From: Asticcacaulis excentricus CB 48 | GTDB taxonomy: Bacteria; Pseudomonadota; Alphaproteobacteria; Caulobacterales; Caulobacteraceae | DNA length: 64,000 nucleotides | NCBI RefSeq assembly: GCF_000175215.2 | Contig: NC_014817.1 | Coordinates: 586,501-650,500, forward strand | Reading direction: 5' to 3' | Part shown: piece after piece, positions 14,923-23,870 of the stretch | Position numbering within the stretch: position 1 is the first letter of the stretch | How the letters are laid out: each line of letters starts with the position of its first letter | The notes under the pieces: model-generated | What the model saw: the letters and a program-made list of their open reading frames with translations, nothing else | Told to the model about the DNA's origin: nothing | Databases searched by the model: none | Program-made: the position numbers and the translations under genes

Positions 14923-16998
14923 ATGAAAACCCGTATATTCGCGCTGTGCCTCAGCGCTTCCGGCCTCGCCCTGTGCGCCGCCCTGCCCGCTTTTGCCGCC
15001 CCTCTCGCATCCGAAGCGGATGACATTCCCACCGTCATCGTCACCGGCCGTCTCAATCCCGAAGACCCATCCGCCGTGCGCGACACCCGCGCCAAATTGT
15101 CGCGGACACCGGGTGCCGTGTCGGTCGTCGCCTCCGAAACCTACAGCAACAGCTATGCGGTCGGGATGTATGACACGCTGAAAAACGTCTCTGGCGTGTT
15201 TGCGCAAAAGAAGTTCGGCGAAGACAGTCGCTTCTCTATCCGCGGCTCCGGTATCGGCAATTCGGCCCACAACCGGGGTTCATGGCTGTCCATCGACGGT
15301 GTGCCGGTCAATCAGGCCGACGGCTCCGGCGATTATCAGGAGATCGACCCGCTGTCGGCGCGCTATATCGAAGTCTATAAGGGCGGCAATGCCCCGCGCT
15401 TTGGCGGCGCGCAACTGGGCGGGGCGGTCAACTACGTCACGACCAGCGGGCGCAATGCCGGTTACCGCACGCTGGTGCGGCTGGAAGGCGGCAGCTTCGG
15501 CACCACCCGCGGGCAGGTCGCCTATGCCGATGTGATCGGCGATTACGACCTCTATGTCTCGGCCAGCACCGTCCATGCCGACGGCTGGCGCGACAATTCC
15601 GAACAGAATGGCAAGCGTGTGACGCTGAATGTCGGGCGGCGCTTCGGCGAAGGCCGCTCGCTGCGCTTCATTTTTCAGGGCAATGACCTCGATCAGCGTA
15701 TCGCCGGGGCGTTGACTCTGCCACAGGCCCTGACAACGCCCAAGGTGACGACCGCCGCCAACTATCCGCTGCTGCGCTATGGCCGCAACGTCACATCCGC
15801 GCGCAGCACCGTGCAGGGCGACTGGCAGATCAACGACAACTGGCGCGTCGAAGGCGGCGTCTATGCGGCGTGGAAACACCTCATCCACCCCATTTCCATC
15901 TATATTGACCAGCAATATCAGAACTATGGTGCCTTTGCCCGCCTCGATGGTCAGGGCACAGTGGGCAGCAAGCGCTACGACGTCTTTGCCGGGGTCAATT
16001 ACCGAAGCGGCAATATCGACGCGCACACCTTCGCCAACAGCAACGGCTTGCCCGGCACGATGTCCGGTAACGCGGTGCAGAACGCCCAGAGCTGGGACGT
16101 GTTCGCCGAGGGGCGCCTGTTCGTGACAGACCAACTGGCCCTGATCGCCGGCGGCTCCTACGGCTGGACGCGGCGCGACTACACCAACTATCTCAATACG
16201 GCCAACAATGCCGACAAGGATTTCGACTGGTTCGCGCCGCGCGTTGGGCTTCTGTGGCAAAACGCCAGCGGTCAGCAGGTCTTCGCCAATATTACCAAGT
16301 CGGTCGAAGCCCCGACATACGGCGCTCTGGTGCAGACACCCCTGCCGCAGTTTACCAGCGTGCGGCCGCAGGAGGCTGTGACCGCCGAAATCGGTACGCG
16401 CGGCCGCTCGCAACACCTGACCTGGGATGTGGCGCTGTATCGGGCCGAAATCGACGGTGAGATGCTTAACTTTATCGTATCGCCTGACATTCCTGCCGCT
16501 ACGTTCAACGCCCAAAACACAATCCATCAGGGGCTTGAAGCCGCGCTCGACTGGCGCATCGGCACAATCGGTAACTGGACCGTCATGGCGCGTCAGACCT
16601 ATACCTGGTCGGATTTCAAGTTCGATAATGACAAGACCTATGGCAATGCCCGCCTGCCCATCATCCCTGAGCATTACTACCGCGGCGAACTGGCCTTCAG
16701 CTCAAAGAACGGCTGGCGCATCGCGCCATCGGTGGAATGGACGCCGTCGGATGTGTGGGTCGATTACGCCAATACACAGAAGTCACCGGGCTTCACCGTG
16801 TGGAACCTGTCGGCCTCCAAAAAGGTCAATGACGGGCTGGAAGTCTTCGTCGAAGGCCGCAATCTGGACGACACGCGCTATGTGTCGAGCGTTACGGCGG
16901 TAACCGACTTCACCAGAGTCGCGGCCAGTTCGCGCTCGGCCTTCTGGCCCGGCGAAGGTCGCGCCGTGTTCATCGGCTTCAAGCTGACGGGGCAGTAA
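14923..16998 (+). CDS. TonB-dependent outer-membrane receptor
   Basis: A 691-residue ligand-gated porin of the outer membrane. The signal peptide spans residues 1-25 (ending ALPAFA), followed by a TonB box-like DIPTVIVTGR near 32, a plug domain with DTLKNVSGVFAQ, SRFSIRGSGIGNS and GGAQLGGAVNYVT, and a C-terminal beta barrel ending in aromatic F-rich strands (AVFIGFKLTGQ). I chose ATG 14923 because the signal peptide begins there. The ligand cannot be named; the general layout fits siderophore or metal receptors. It is followed by a PepSY protein after 1 bp, a common pairing in iron and copper uptake. Confidence 0.9.
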   Translation: MKTRIFALCLSASGLALCAALPAFAAPLASEADDIPTVIVTGRLNPEDPSAVRDTRAKLSRTPGAVSVVASETYSNSYAVGMYDTLKNVSGVFAQKKFGEDSRFSIRGSGIGNSAHNRGSWLSIDGVPVNQADGSGDYQEIDPLSARYIEVYKGGNAPRFGGAQLGGAVNYVTTSGRNAGYRTLVRLEGGSFGTTRGQVAYADVIGDYDLYVSASTVHADGWRDNSEQNGKRVTLNVGRRFGEGRSLRFIFQGNDLDQRIAGALTLPQALTTPKVTTAANYPLLRYGRNVTSARSTVQGDWQINDNWRVEGGVYAAWKHLIHPISIYIDQQYQNYGAFARLDGQGTVGSKRYDVFAGVNYRSGNIDAHTFANSNGLPGTMSGNAVQNAQSWDVFAEGRLFVTDQLALIAGGSYGWTRRDYTNYLNTANNADKDFDWFAPRVGLLWQNASGQQVFANITKSVEAPTYGALVQTPLPQFTSVRPQEAVTAEIGTRGRSQHLTWDVALYRAEIDGEMLNFIVSPDIPAATFNAQNTIHQGLEAALDWRIGTIGNWTVMARQTYTWSDFKFDNDKTYGNARLPIIPEHYYRGELAFSSKNGWRIAPSVEWTPSDVWVDYANTQKSPGFTVWNLSASKKVNDGLEVFVEGRNLDDTRYVSSVTAVTDFTRVAASSRSAFWPGEGRAVFIGFKLTGQ

Positions 16999-16999
16999 C

Positions 17000-18331
17000 A
17001 TGAGCAAGGCGGCGAACGACACGGTTCGCCGCCAGATTATCGACTACCGGATGATCTGGCGTTGGCACTTCTATGCGGGGCTGGTGTGCATCCCCTTCAT
17101 CGTGATCCTGTCCCTGACAGGGCCCATCTATCTGTTCAAGCCCCAGATCGAGGCGGCCATCGACCGCCGCTATGATCAGGTGGGCCGGGCGGGGCGGGTT
17201 CAGCCCCTGTCTGTGCAGGTTGAAGGGGCGCAAGCGGCCTTTCCGCATGCGCAGTTTCAGTCGGTCGAGGTTCGACCGGACGTCACCGACGCGGCGCGCG
17301 TTACGCTGAGCGAAAACGGCGAACGGCTGCGCGTCTATGTGCACCCGGAAACCCTGACCATACTGAAATCCGTGCCCGAAGAGGCGCGGTTTATGAACAT
17401 CGTCAAAACCATCCATGGCGAGCTGTTTGCCGGGCTGTTCGGCACCCTGCTGGTTGAAACGGCGGCGTGCTGGGCCATAGTGATGATCCTCACCGGCCTC
17501 CATCTGTGGTGGCCGCGGGGCACAAAGGGGCTGGCCGGAGTCCTGTGGCCACGCCTTGAGGGTAAGCTGTTCTGGCGCGACCTGCACGCGGTGACGGGTA
17601 TCTGGGTATCGTTTTTCGCGCTCTGTCTGCTGCTGACCGGCCTGCCATGGACGACCGTCTGGGGGGCCGGGTTCAAGGTTGTGCGTCAGGCGGTGATCGC
17701 TCAGTCGTCCAAACCCGACTGGTCCACCAACCGCGCGGCGGACAAGGCCAGCGAGCACGAAGGCCACGGCCATGGGGGGGCGCAAAGCGGGGGCGCGGTC
17801 GATCTGACGCTTCTGGACCATATGGCCGCTGAGTTACGCGCAGCCGACCTGCCGCCGCCGGTCGTGCTGATGGCACCGGCCAAGGGCAAGCCGTGGCAAG
17901 GTGTCTCCCAGACCCAGAACCGACCCAAGGGCGTGACCGTCACCTTCGACCACATGGGCGATGTGGCGCAGATCAAGACCTTTGGTGACAAGCCGCTGAT
18001 CGACCGTGTGTTTAGCGTGGGCATTGCCCTGCACGAGGGGCAGTTGTTCGGCGCGCTCAATCAGGCGCTGGGTGTGCTGACGGCGGCAGGGCTTTTGGCG
18101 CTGTGCGTTTCGGCGGTGATGATGTGGTGGCGACGGCGACCGGACAAGGTGACACTGGGCGCACCCGCGCGGCTGCCGGACGAACGGCTGGGCACGGGTC
18201 TGGGCCTGCTGATACTGGGCCTCGCCCTGCTCCTGCCGATGATGGGGCTTTGCCTGATCGTCGTGGCCCTGATCGAGCGATTGGTGCTGAGGCGCATCGT
18301 TCCCGTTCGCGATTGGCTGGGCCTGATGTAA
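17000..18331 (+). CDS. PepSY-associated membrane protein
   Basis: A 443-residue inner-membrane protein of the PepSY_TM (PiuB-like) type. Helices lie at about 18-40 (WHFYAGLVCIPFIVILSLTGPIYLF), 145-165, 190-215, 355-380 and 400-425; between them are two periplasmic PepSY-like segments. Histidines placed in helices (RWHFYAG, TIHGEL, DLHAVTGIW) are typical and may hold haem or metal. A His/Gly loop, EHEGHGHGGAQSGG, near residue 255 could bind metal. Such proteins are thought to act as ferric or cupric reductases or energy couplers beside TonB receptors. It starts 1 bp after the receptor stop. Confidence 0.8.
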   Translation: MSKAANDTVRRQIIDYRMIWRWHFYAGLVCIPFIVILSLTGPIYLFKPQIEAAIDRRYDQVGRAGRVQPLSVQVEGAQAAFPHAQFQSVEVRPDVTDAARVTLSENGERLRVYVHPETLTILKSVPEEARFMNIVKTIHGELFAGLFGTLLVETAACWAIVMILTGLHLWWPRGTKGLAGVLWPRLEGKLFWRDLHAVTGIWVSFFALCLLLTGLPWTTVWGAGFKVVRQAVIAQSSKPDWSTNRAADKASEHEGHGHGGAQSGGAVDLTLLDHMAAELRAADLPPPVVLMAPAKGKPWQGVSQTQNRPKGVTVTFDHMGDVAQIKTFGDKPLIDRVFSVGIALHEGQLFGALNQALGVLTAAGLLALCVSAVMMWWRRRPDKVTLGAPARLPDERLGTGLGLLILGLALLLPMMGLCLIVVALIERLVLRRIVPVRDWLGLM

Positions 18332-18429
18332 TTGAATTTTCGAGTGAATTCAGATAGAAAAATAAATTGCAAATTGCAATTTATATTCCAATTTTGAATT
18401 GAAAGTGTTTTTCGCGCTCTCTTCCCAAA

Positions 18430-18464
18430 ACAAAAGCCGCTGCGTTTTGCGCAGCGGCTTTTGT
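18430..18464. terminator. Bidirectional rho-independent terminator
   Basis: A 15-bp stem (18430-18444 with 18450-18464) around the loop TTTTG, with A-rich sequence to the left and T-rich to the right. It lies between the convergent PepSY gene and lpdA and can serve both. Confidence 0.8.
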
Positions 18465-18471
18465 ATAAGAA

Positions 18472-18536
18472 AACCACGGATGAACACGGATAACTGTGTC
18501 GCCGCCGCAGGCGGCATCCGTGCCACATCCGTGGTT
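18472..18536. repeat. CACGGAT/ATCCGTG inverted-repeat element
   Basis: Arms AACCACGGATGAACACGGAT (18472-18491) and its inverted partner at 18516-18536 differ only by a small insertion and two bases. A GCCGCC-GCA-GGCGGC hairpin (18501-18515) forms the tip. The plan is the same as in the CACAGATT elements at 6255 and 33117 but with G in place of A in the repeated word, so it may be a sister family. It stands 5 bp beyond the lpdA stop. Confidence 0.65.
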
Positions 18537-18541
18537 ATGTC

Positions 18542-19942
18542 TTATAAATTGATCATACGACCGTCGGCGTCCAGAGAGGCCTCCAAAATCGCTTCCGACA
18601 TGGTCGGGTGCGGGAAGACGGTCCCTTGCAGGTCTTCTTCCGTCGCTTCCATGGTGATGGCCAGACAGAAGCCCTGCACCATTTCCGTGACATTGGCCCC
18701 GATCAGGTGGGCCCCCAAAAGCGCGCCGGTCTTCTTGTCGAAGATGACCTTGACGAAACCGCCCGGCTCACCGGCAGCAATCGCCTTACCGTTAGCCTTG
18801 AAGGGGAAGCGGCCGATCTTGACATCCAGACCCTTTTCCTTCGCGCCCTGCTCGGTGATCCCGACCGAGGCGACTTCCGGCGTGGCGTAGGTGCAGCCCG
18901 GAATCGGCGGATTAAGGTTGGACAGCTTCTTGCCGGCCATATAGTCGGCGGCGTGAACGGCTTCGTGAGACGCCTTGTGCGCCAGCCAGGGCGGCCCGGC
19001 GCAGTCGCCGATGGCGTAGAGGCCCTTCACATTGGTCTTGCCGTGGCTGTCGTTCTTGATGTGCCCGCGGTCCATCTCGACGCCCAGCTTTTCCAGCCCA
19101 AGGTTTTCGGTATTGGCGACGATGCCGACGGCCACGATGCAGCCTTCGGCCTCCAGCGTTTCGGCCTTACCGCCGACTTCGACCGACACCTTTACGCCCG
19201 CACCCGTCTTTTCAACCTTGGTGACCTTGGCCCCCAGACGGAACTTGAAGCCACGCTTTTCAAAGGCTTTCTGGGCCTCAGCCGAGACTTCTTTGTCCTC
19301 GACCGGCAGGATGCGATCCATGGCCTCGACCACGGTGACATCGGCGCCCAGCGAGCGATAGAAGGAGGCGAACTCGATGCCGATAGCCCCCGAACCGATC
19401 ACCACCAGCGACTTCGGCATAGCCTTAGGCGTCAGGGCGTTGCGATAGGTCCAGATACGCTCGCCGTCTGAAACCGCGCCGATGGCCGGGATTTCGCGGG
19501 CACGCGCCCCGACAGCCAGCATGACGTTCTTGGCTTCGACAACCTGTTCCCCGCCCTTGTTCAGCTTGACACGCACCTTAGGCGCGTCCTTGCCGGGCTC
19601 CAGCGTGGCGAAACCTTCGATCACGTCGATCTTGTTCTTCTTCATCAGATAGCCGACGCCGCCATTAAGCTGCTTGGCGACGGCGCGCGAGCGGGCGATG
19701 ACCTTTTCGAAGTCGAAACCCGGCTTTTCACCGGTCAGACCGTAATCACCGAGGTGATTGATCTTGTCGAACACCTCGGCCGACTTGAGCAGGGCCTTGG
19801 TCGGGATACAGCCCCAGTTGAGGCAGATGCCGCCCAGCAGTTCACGCTCGACGATGGCGACCTTCAGGCCGTTCTGAGAGGCACGGATCGCCCCTTCGTA
19901 ACCGCCCGGACCGGAGCCGATAACAACCAGATCATAAGACAT
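18542..19942 (-). CDS. lpdA: Dihydrolipoamide dehydrogenase (E3)
   Basis: E3 reoxidises dihydrolipoyl groups of the PDH complex, passing electrons through FAD to NAD. The 466-residue protein has the FAD motif VIGSGPGGYEGAIRA, the redox-active disulfide GGICLNWGCIPTKALL, the NAD-binding VVIGSGAIGIEFASFY near residue 180 and the C-terminal HPTMSEAILEA with the active-site His-Glu. It is the last gene of the pdhA-pdhB-aceF-lpdA operon, 14 bp after aceF. It carries no lipoyl domain of its own. A repeat and a terminator follow. Confidence 0.97.
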   Translation of the reverse strand: MSYDLVVIGSGPGGYEGAIRASQNGLKVAIVERELLGGICLNWGCIPTKALLKSAEVFDKINHLGDYGLTGEKPGFDFEKVIARSRAVAKQLNGGVGYLMKKNKIDVIEGFATLEPGKDAPKVRVKLNKGGEQVVEAKNVMLAVGARAREIPAIGAVSDGERIWTYRNALTPKAMPKSLVVIGSGAIGIEFASFYRSLGADVTVVEAMDRILPVEDKEVSAEAQKAFEKRGFKFRLGAKVTKVEKTGAGVKVSVEVGGKAETLEAEGCIVAVGIVANTENLGLEKLGVEMDRGHIKNDSHGKTNVKGLYAIGDCAGPPWLAHKASHEAVHAADYMAGKKLSNLNPPIPGCTYATPEVASVGITEQGAKEKGLDVKIGRFPFKANGKAIAAGEPGGFVKVIFDKKTGALLGAHLIGANVTEMVQGFCLAITMEATEEDLQGTVFPHPTMSEAILEASLDADGRMINL

Positions 19943-19956
19943 GTTGAATCAACTCC

Positions 19957-21228
19957 TTAAGCCAACATTTTAATCGGGTCTTCGAGAAGGCCCTTCAATG
20001 CGGTAATGTACTTGGCACCGACCGAGCCATCGACCACGCGGTGATCACATGTCAGGGTGACGGTCATGACGGTAGCGACCGCCAGTTGGCCGTTCTTGAC
20101 GACCGGGCGCTGCTCACCAGCACCGACCGACAGGATGCAGCCCTGCGGTTCGTTGATGATCGAAGCGAACTGCTTGATACCGAACATGCCGAGGTTTGAC
20201 ACCGAGAAGGTGCCGCCCTGGAACTCTTCGGGCTTCAGCTTCATATCGCGGGCGCGCGCCGCCAGATCCTTGGTTTCCTTGGCGATCTGGGCCAGAGACT
20301 TGGTTTCGGCCTTACGGATGATCGGGGTGATCAGGCCGCCGTCGATGGCCACAGCCATGGCGATATCCGCATTGTGGTGCATCGCAATGCCTTCGGGGGT
20401 GAAGGAGGCATTGGCTTCCGGCACCTGCTTGAGCGCCAGCGCCACCGCCTTGATGACGATATCGTTCACCGAGACCTTGATGCCCTGCGATTCCAGCGCC
20501 GTATTGATCTTGGTGCGCGCCGCCAGCAGGTTGTCGAGTTCGATATCGACGGTCAGCGGGAAGTGCGGGATGTCGCGGAAGGATTCGGTCAGGCGACGGG
20601 CGATGACCTTGCGCATATTGTTGAGCGGCACGAGGTCGTAAGAACCCGGTGCAATGCCCATTTGCTCTAGGCTTTGAACCTTGCGCGGCTCAGCCGCAGC
20701 GGTGGTCGCCGCCGGGGCGGAACCGGCCTTGCCGGTGCCCGAAGCCAGAGCGGCTTCGATATCGCGCTTGATGATACGGCCGTGCGGGCCGGTGCCCTTC
20801 AGCAGCTTGAGGTCGAGCTTGTTGATCTCGGCCAGACGACGCGCCAGCGGCGAAGCCGCCACGCGCGCCCCACCCGAAACGGCCGGAGCCGCGACAGGCG
20901 CTGCGACCACGGGGGCCGGAGCCGCCGCGGGCTTCGGGGCTTCGGCGGCTTTCGGGGCCTCAGCCTTGGGTGCGGGGGCGGCAGAACCACCCTCACCCGC
21001 CAAACGGGCGATAGGGGTGTTCACCTTCACGCCTTCGGTCCCGGCTTCGATGAGGATGGCCTCTACCACGCCTTCATCGACGGCTTCGACTTCCATCGTC
21101 GCCTTGTCGGTTTCGATTTCGGCGATGACGTCACCGGCGGAGACGGTGTCCCCGACCTTGACGTGCCACTTGGCCAGAATGCCCTCTTCCATGGTGGGCG
21201 AGAGCGCCGGCATCAGAATATCGGTCAT
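19957..21228 (-). CDS. aceF: Pyruvate dehydrogenase E2, dihydrolipoamide acetyltransferase
   Basis: E2 is the structural core of PDH and moves the acetyl group to CoA. The 423-residue protein has one lipoyl domain (residues 1-77, lipoyl-Lys42 in ETDKATMEV), an Ala/Pro-rich linker (80-115), the peripheral subunit-binding domain (ASPLARRLAEINKLDLKLLK, about 125-160) and the catalytic domain with DHRVVDG near the end. The lipoyl domain is nearly identical to that of PdhB in the next gene upstream, including a 62-bp stretch with one mismatch. It follows pdhB by 12 bp. Confidence 0.97.
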   Translation of the reverse strand: MTDILMPALSPTMEEGILAKWHVKVGDTVSAGDVIAEIETDKATMEVEAVDEGVVEAILIEAGTEGVKVNTPIARLAGEGGSAAPAPKAEAPKAAEAPKPAAAPAPVVAAPVAAPAVSGGARVAASPLARRLAEINKLDLKLLKGTGPHGRIIKRDIEAALASGTGKAGSAPAATTAAAEPRKVQSLEQMGIAPGSYDLVPLNNMRKVIARRLTESFRDIPHFPLTVDIELDNLLAARTKINTALESQGIKVSVNDIVIKAVALALKQVPEANASFTPEGIAMHHNADIAMAVAIDGGLITPIIRKAETKSLAQIAKETKDLAARARDMKLKPEEFQGGTFSVSNLGMFGIKQFASIINEPQGCILSVGAGEQRPVVKNGQLAVATVMTVTLTCDHRVVDGSVGAKYITALKGLLEDPIKMLA

Positions 21229-21240
21229 GTGTGGCCCCTC

Positions 21241-22584
21241 TTACTTGTACGAGACTTGCTTGACCGCCGCGATGATCTTCTCAACGCTGGGGACGGTCAG
21301 GGCTTCGAGGTTGGCGGCGTAAGGCATCGGAACGTCTTCCTGGTGCACGCGGGCGGGCGGCGCATCCAGATCGTCGAAGGCTTCGGAGGTGACGCGGGCA
21401 GCCACTTCGGCCCCGATACCGCACGGACCCCAGCCTTCTTCGACGGTGACCAGACGATTGGTCTTCTTCACCGAAGCGACGACCGTGTCGGTATCCAGCG
21501 GACGCAGGGTGCGCAGGTTAACGACTTCGGCATCGATGCCCTCTTCGGCCAGCTTCTCAGCCGCCTTGAGCGCAAACCCAACCATGCGCGAATGGGCGAC
21601 GATGGTGACGTCCTTGCCCTCTTTCTGGATCTTGGCCTTGCCGATCGGCAACACGAAATCCTCAACATCCGGGATTTCGAACTCGTTGCCGTACATCATC
21701 TCGTGTTCGAGGAAGACGATGGGGTTCGGATCGCGGATGGCGGCCTTAAGAAGGCCCTTGGCATCAGCGGCGTCGTAAGGCGCAAGGACCTTCAGACCCG
21801 GAACGTTGGCGTACCACGCCGAATAGTCCTGCGAGTGTTGGGCGGCGACGCGGGCTGCGGCACCGTTCGGGCCACGGAAGACGATCGACGACTTGATCTG
21901 ACCACCCGACATGTACAGCGTCTTGGCCGACGAGTTCAGGATGTGGTCAATGGCCTGCATGGCGAAGTTGAAGGTCATGAATTCGATGATCGGCTTAAGA
22001 CCGGCCATGGCCGCGCCCGAACCGATACCGGCAAAGCCCATTTCGGTGATCGGCGTGTCGATAACACGGCGGTCGCCGAACTCTTCGAGCAGGCCGCGCG
22101 AGACCTTATAGGCGCCCTGATACTGAGCGACTTCCTCACCCATCAGGAACACGCGGTCGTCGCGGCGCATTTCTTCGGCCATAGCGTCACGCAGCGCATC
22201 GCGCACGGTGATCTTGACCATCGGCGTGCCTTCCGGGAATTCCGGATCAGCCGCAGGCTTCGACACAGGGGCCGCCGCCGCAACCGGGGCTGCGGTTTCA
22301 ACCGTGGCCGCAGGGGCCGCTTCGGCCTTGGGCGCGGGTGCGCTTTCGCCACCGGCCAGACGCGCGATAGGCGTGTTCACCTTGACGCCTTCGGTACCGG
22401 CTTCGATCAGGATGGCCTCGACCACGCCTTCATCGACGGCTTCAACTTCCATCGTCGCCTTGTCGGTTTCGATTTCGGCGATCACCTGACCGGCGGAAAC
22501 CTCGTCACCGGCCTTGATGTGCCACTTTGAAAGGGTGCCCTCTTCCATGGTCGGAGAGAGAGCGGGCATAAGAATTTCGGTCAT
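21241..22584 (-). CDS. pdhB: Pyruvate dehydrogenase E1 beta with N-terminal lipoyl domain
   Basis: E1 beta forms, with PdhA, the thiamine-diphosphate enzyme that decarboxylates pyruvate. The 447-residue protein is longer than a plain E1 beta (about 325) because residues 1-78 are a lipoyl domain with Lys42 in ETDKATMEV, then an Ala/Pro linker to about residue 118. The E1 beta part runs from TVRDALRDAMAEEM with GEEVAQYQGAYKVSRGL and EGWGPCGIGAEVAA. This fusion is known in alphaproteobacteria. It begins 6 bp after pdhA. Confidence 0.97.
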   Translation of the reverse strand: MTEILMPALSPTMEEGTLSKWHIKAGDEVSAGQVIAEIETDKATMEVEAVDEGVVEAILIEAGTEGVKVNTPIARLAGGESAPAPKAEAAPAATVETAAPVAAAAPVSKPAADPEFPEGTPMVKITVRDALRDAMAEEMRRDDRVFLMGEEVAQYQGAYKVSRGLLEEFGDRRVIDTPITEMGFAGIGSGAAMAGLKPIIEFMTFNFAMQAIDHILNSSAKTLYMSGGQIKSSIVFRGPNGAAARVAAQHSQDYSAWYANVPGLKVLAPYDAADAKGLLKAAIRDPNPIVFLEHEMMYGNEFEIPDVEDFVLPIGKAKIQKEGKDVTIVAHSRMVGFALKAAEKLAEEGIDAEVVNLRTLRPLDTDTVVASVKKTNRLVTVEEGWGPCGIGAEVAARVTSEAFDDLDAPPARVHQEDVPMPYAANLEALTVPSVEKIIAAVKQVSYK

Positions 22585-22590
22585 CTGGGA

Positions 22591-23607
22591 TCAGGCCTCA
22601 AGATAAACGTCGGTGTACAGTTCGGACGGATCGGGTTCGGGGCTGGTCTGAGCGAACTCAACGGCCTCCATGACAATCGCCTTGATTTCATTGTCGATGG
22701 CCTTGATTTCGGCCTCTTCGACACCCGCCTGCTCCAACATCGTCTTGATGTGGTCGATCGGATCGCGGGTCGTCTTGACCTCATCGACCTCTTCCTTGGA
22801 ACGGTACTTGGCCGGGTCGGACATGGAGTGACCGCGATAGCGATACGTCTTCATTTCCAGAATGTACGGCCCCTTGCCCGAACGGGCATATTCGGCGGCG
22901 CGTTCAGCGGCTTCCTTCACCGCAAACACGTCCATGCCATCCACGGTTTCACCGGGGATGCCGAACGACGCACCACGCTGCGACAGGTTGGTCGTCGCCG
23001 AGGCGCGAGCCAGAGCCGTGCCCATGGCGTATTCGTTGTTTTCGATCACATAAACGACCGGCAGGTTCCACAGCTTCGCCATGTTGAAGCTTTCATAGAC
23101 CTGACCCTGGTTGGCCGCGCCGTCACCGAAATAGGTGAAGGAGACATTGCCATTGTTGCGGTACCAGTCGGCAAAGGCCAGACCGGTCCCCAGCGACACC
23201 TGAGCGCCCACGATGCCGTGGCCGCCGAAGAAGCCGGTTTCGATGTCGAACATGTGCATCGAACCGCCCTTACCCTTTGACGAGCCACCGATGCGGCCGG
23301 TCAGCTCGGCCATAACGGCCTTGGGGTCCATGCCGGCGGCCAGCATGTGGCCGTGGTCGCGGTAACCGGTGATGACCTGATCGCCGTCGATAGAGGCGGC
23401 CTCCATGCCCACAGCAACGGCTTCCTGACCGATATACAGGTGGCAAAAGCCCCCGATCAGACCCATGCCGTAGAGCTGACCCGCACGCTCTTCGAAGCGG
23501 CGGATGAGAACCATCTCACGGTAATATTTCAGGAGTTCGTCTTTGGAGACATTGCGTTTGGCGGAACCCGTCGTTCCGGTGTCAGTGGCCTTGGCGGCGC
23601 GCGCCAT
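22591..23607 (-). CDS. pdhA: Pyruvate dehydrogenase E1 alpha
   Basis: E1 alpha binds thiamine diphosphate and decarboxylates pyruvate. The 338-residue protein has the ThDP motif GDGAANQGQVYESFNMAKLW ending near VYVIENN, the start YYREMVLIRRFEERAGQLYG and the loop YRYRGHSMSDPAKYRSKEEV, the region that in eukaryotic enzymes is phosphorylated. ATG 23607 is preceded by a strong GGGAGG Shine-Dalgarno. It is the first gene of the four-gene pdh operon, whose promoter should lie within the 263 bp before ftsB's end. Confidence 0.97.
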   Translation of the reverse strand: MARAAKATDTGTTGSAKRNVSKDELLKYYREMVLIRRFEERAGQLYGMGLIGGFCHLYIGQEAVAVGMEAASIDGDQVITGYRDHGHMLAAGMDPKAVMAELTGRIGGSSKGKGGSMHMFDIETGFFGGHGIVGAQVSLGTGLAFADWYRNNGNVSFTYFGDGAANQGQVYESFNMAKLWNLPVVYVIENNEYAMGTALARASATTNLSQRGASFGIPGETVDGMDVFAVKEAAERAAEYARSGKGPYILEMKTYRYRGHSMSDPAKYRSKEEVDEVKTTRDPIDHIKTMLEQAGVEEAEIKAIDNEIKAIVMEAVEFAQTSPEPDPSELYTDVYLEA

Positions 23608-23870
23608 GGAAACCTCCCTGGGGTTAATCGTGCCACTCGCGCCTTACCCGCAGGCAGAGACGTTCGCAGCCGGTCAAAAAGACGTTCGAGCGCGCACCGG
23701 CACAAGAGGGCCGGCCGCCCATAGAGGGGATGCAGTCAGTTCTGGTGATCCCGTGGGAAATATCCGGCGGCAAAGCGACCGGAATTTCAGGGCTCGTCAA
23801 AAACCGCCTGAATTCACGTCAGGACTTCTCTTAGGCAAACCCCAAGCTGACGTAAAGTCCCCCTGCGGAT

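Noticed and set aside
15280..16674. A 464-codon open frame on the minus strand
   Set aside because: It is the antisense of the TonB receptor gene, with no ribosome site or motif; same cause as other mirrored frames.
20674..22530. A 618-codon open frame on the plus strand
   Set aside because: It lies wholly opposite aceF and pdhB, which are certain genes. Its protein is Arg/His/Gly/Asp-rich without any family motif, and long antisense frames are common in GC-rich DNA with this codon bias.
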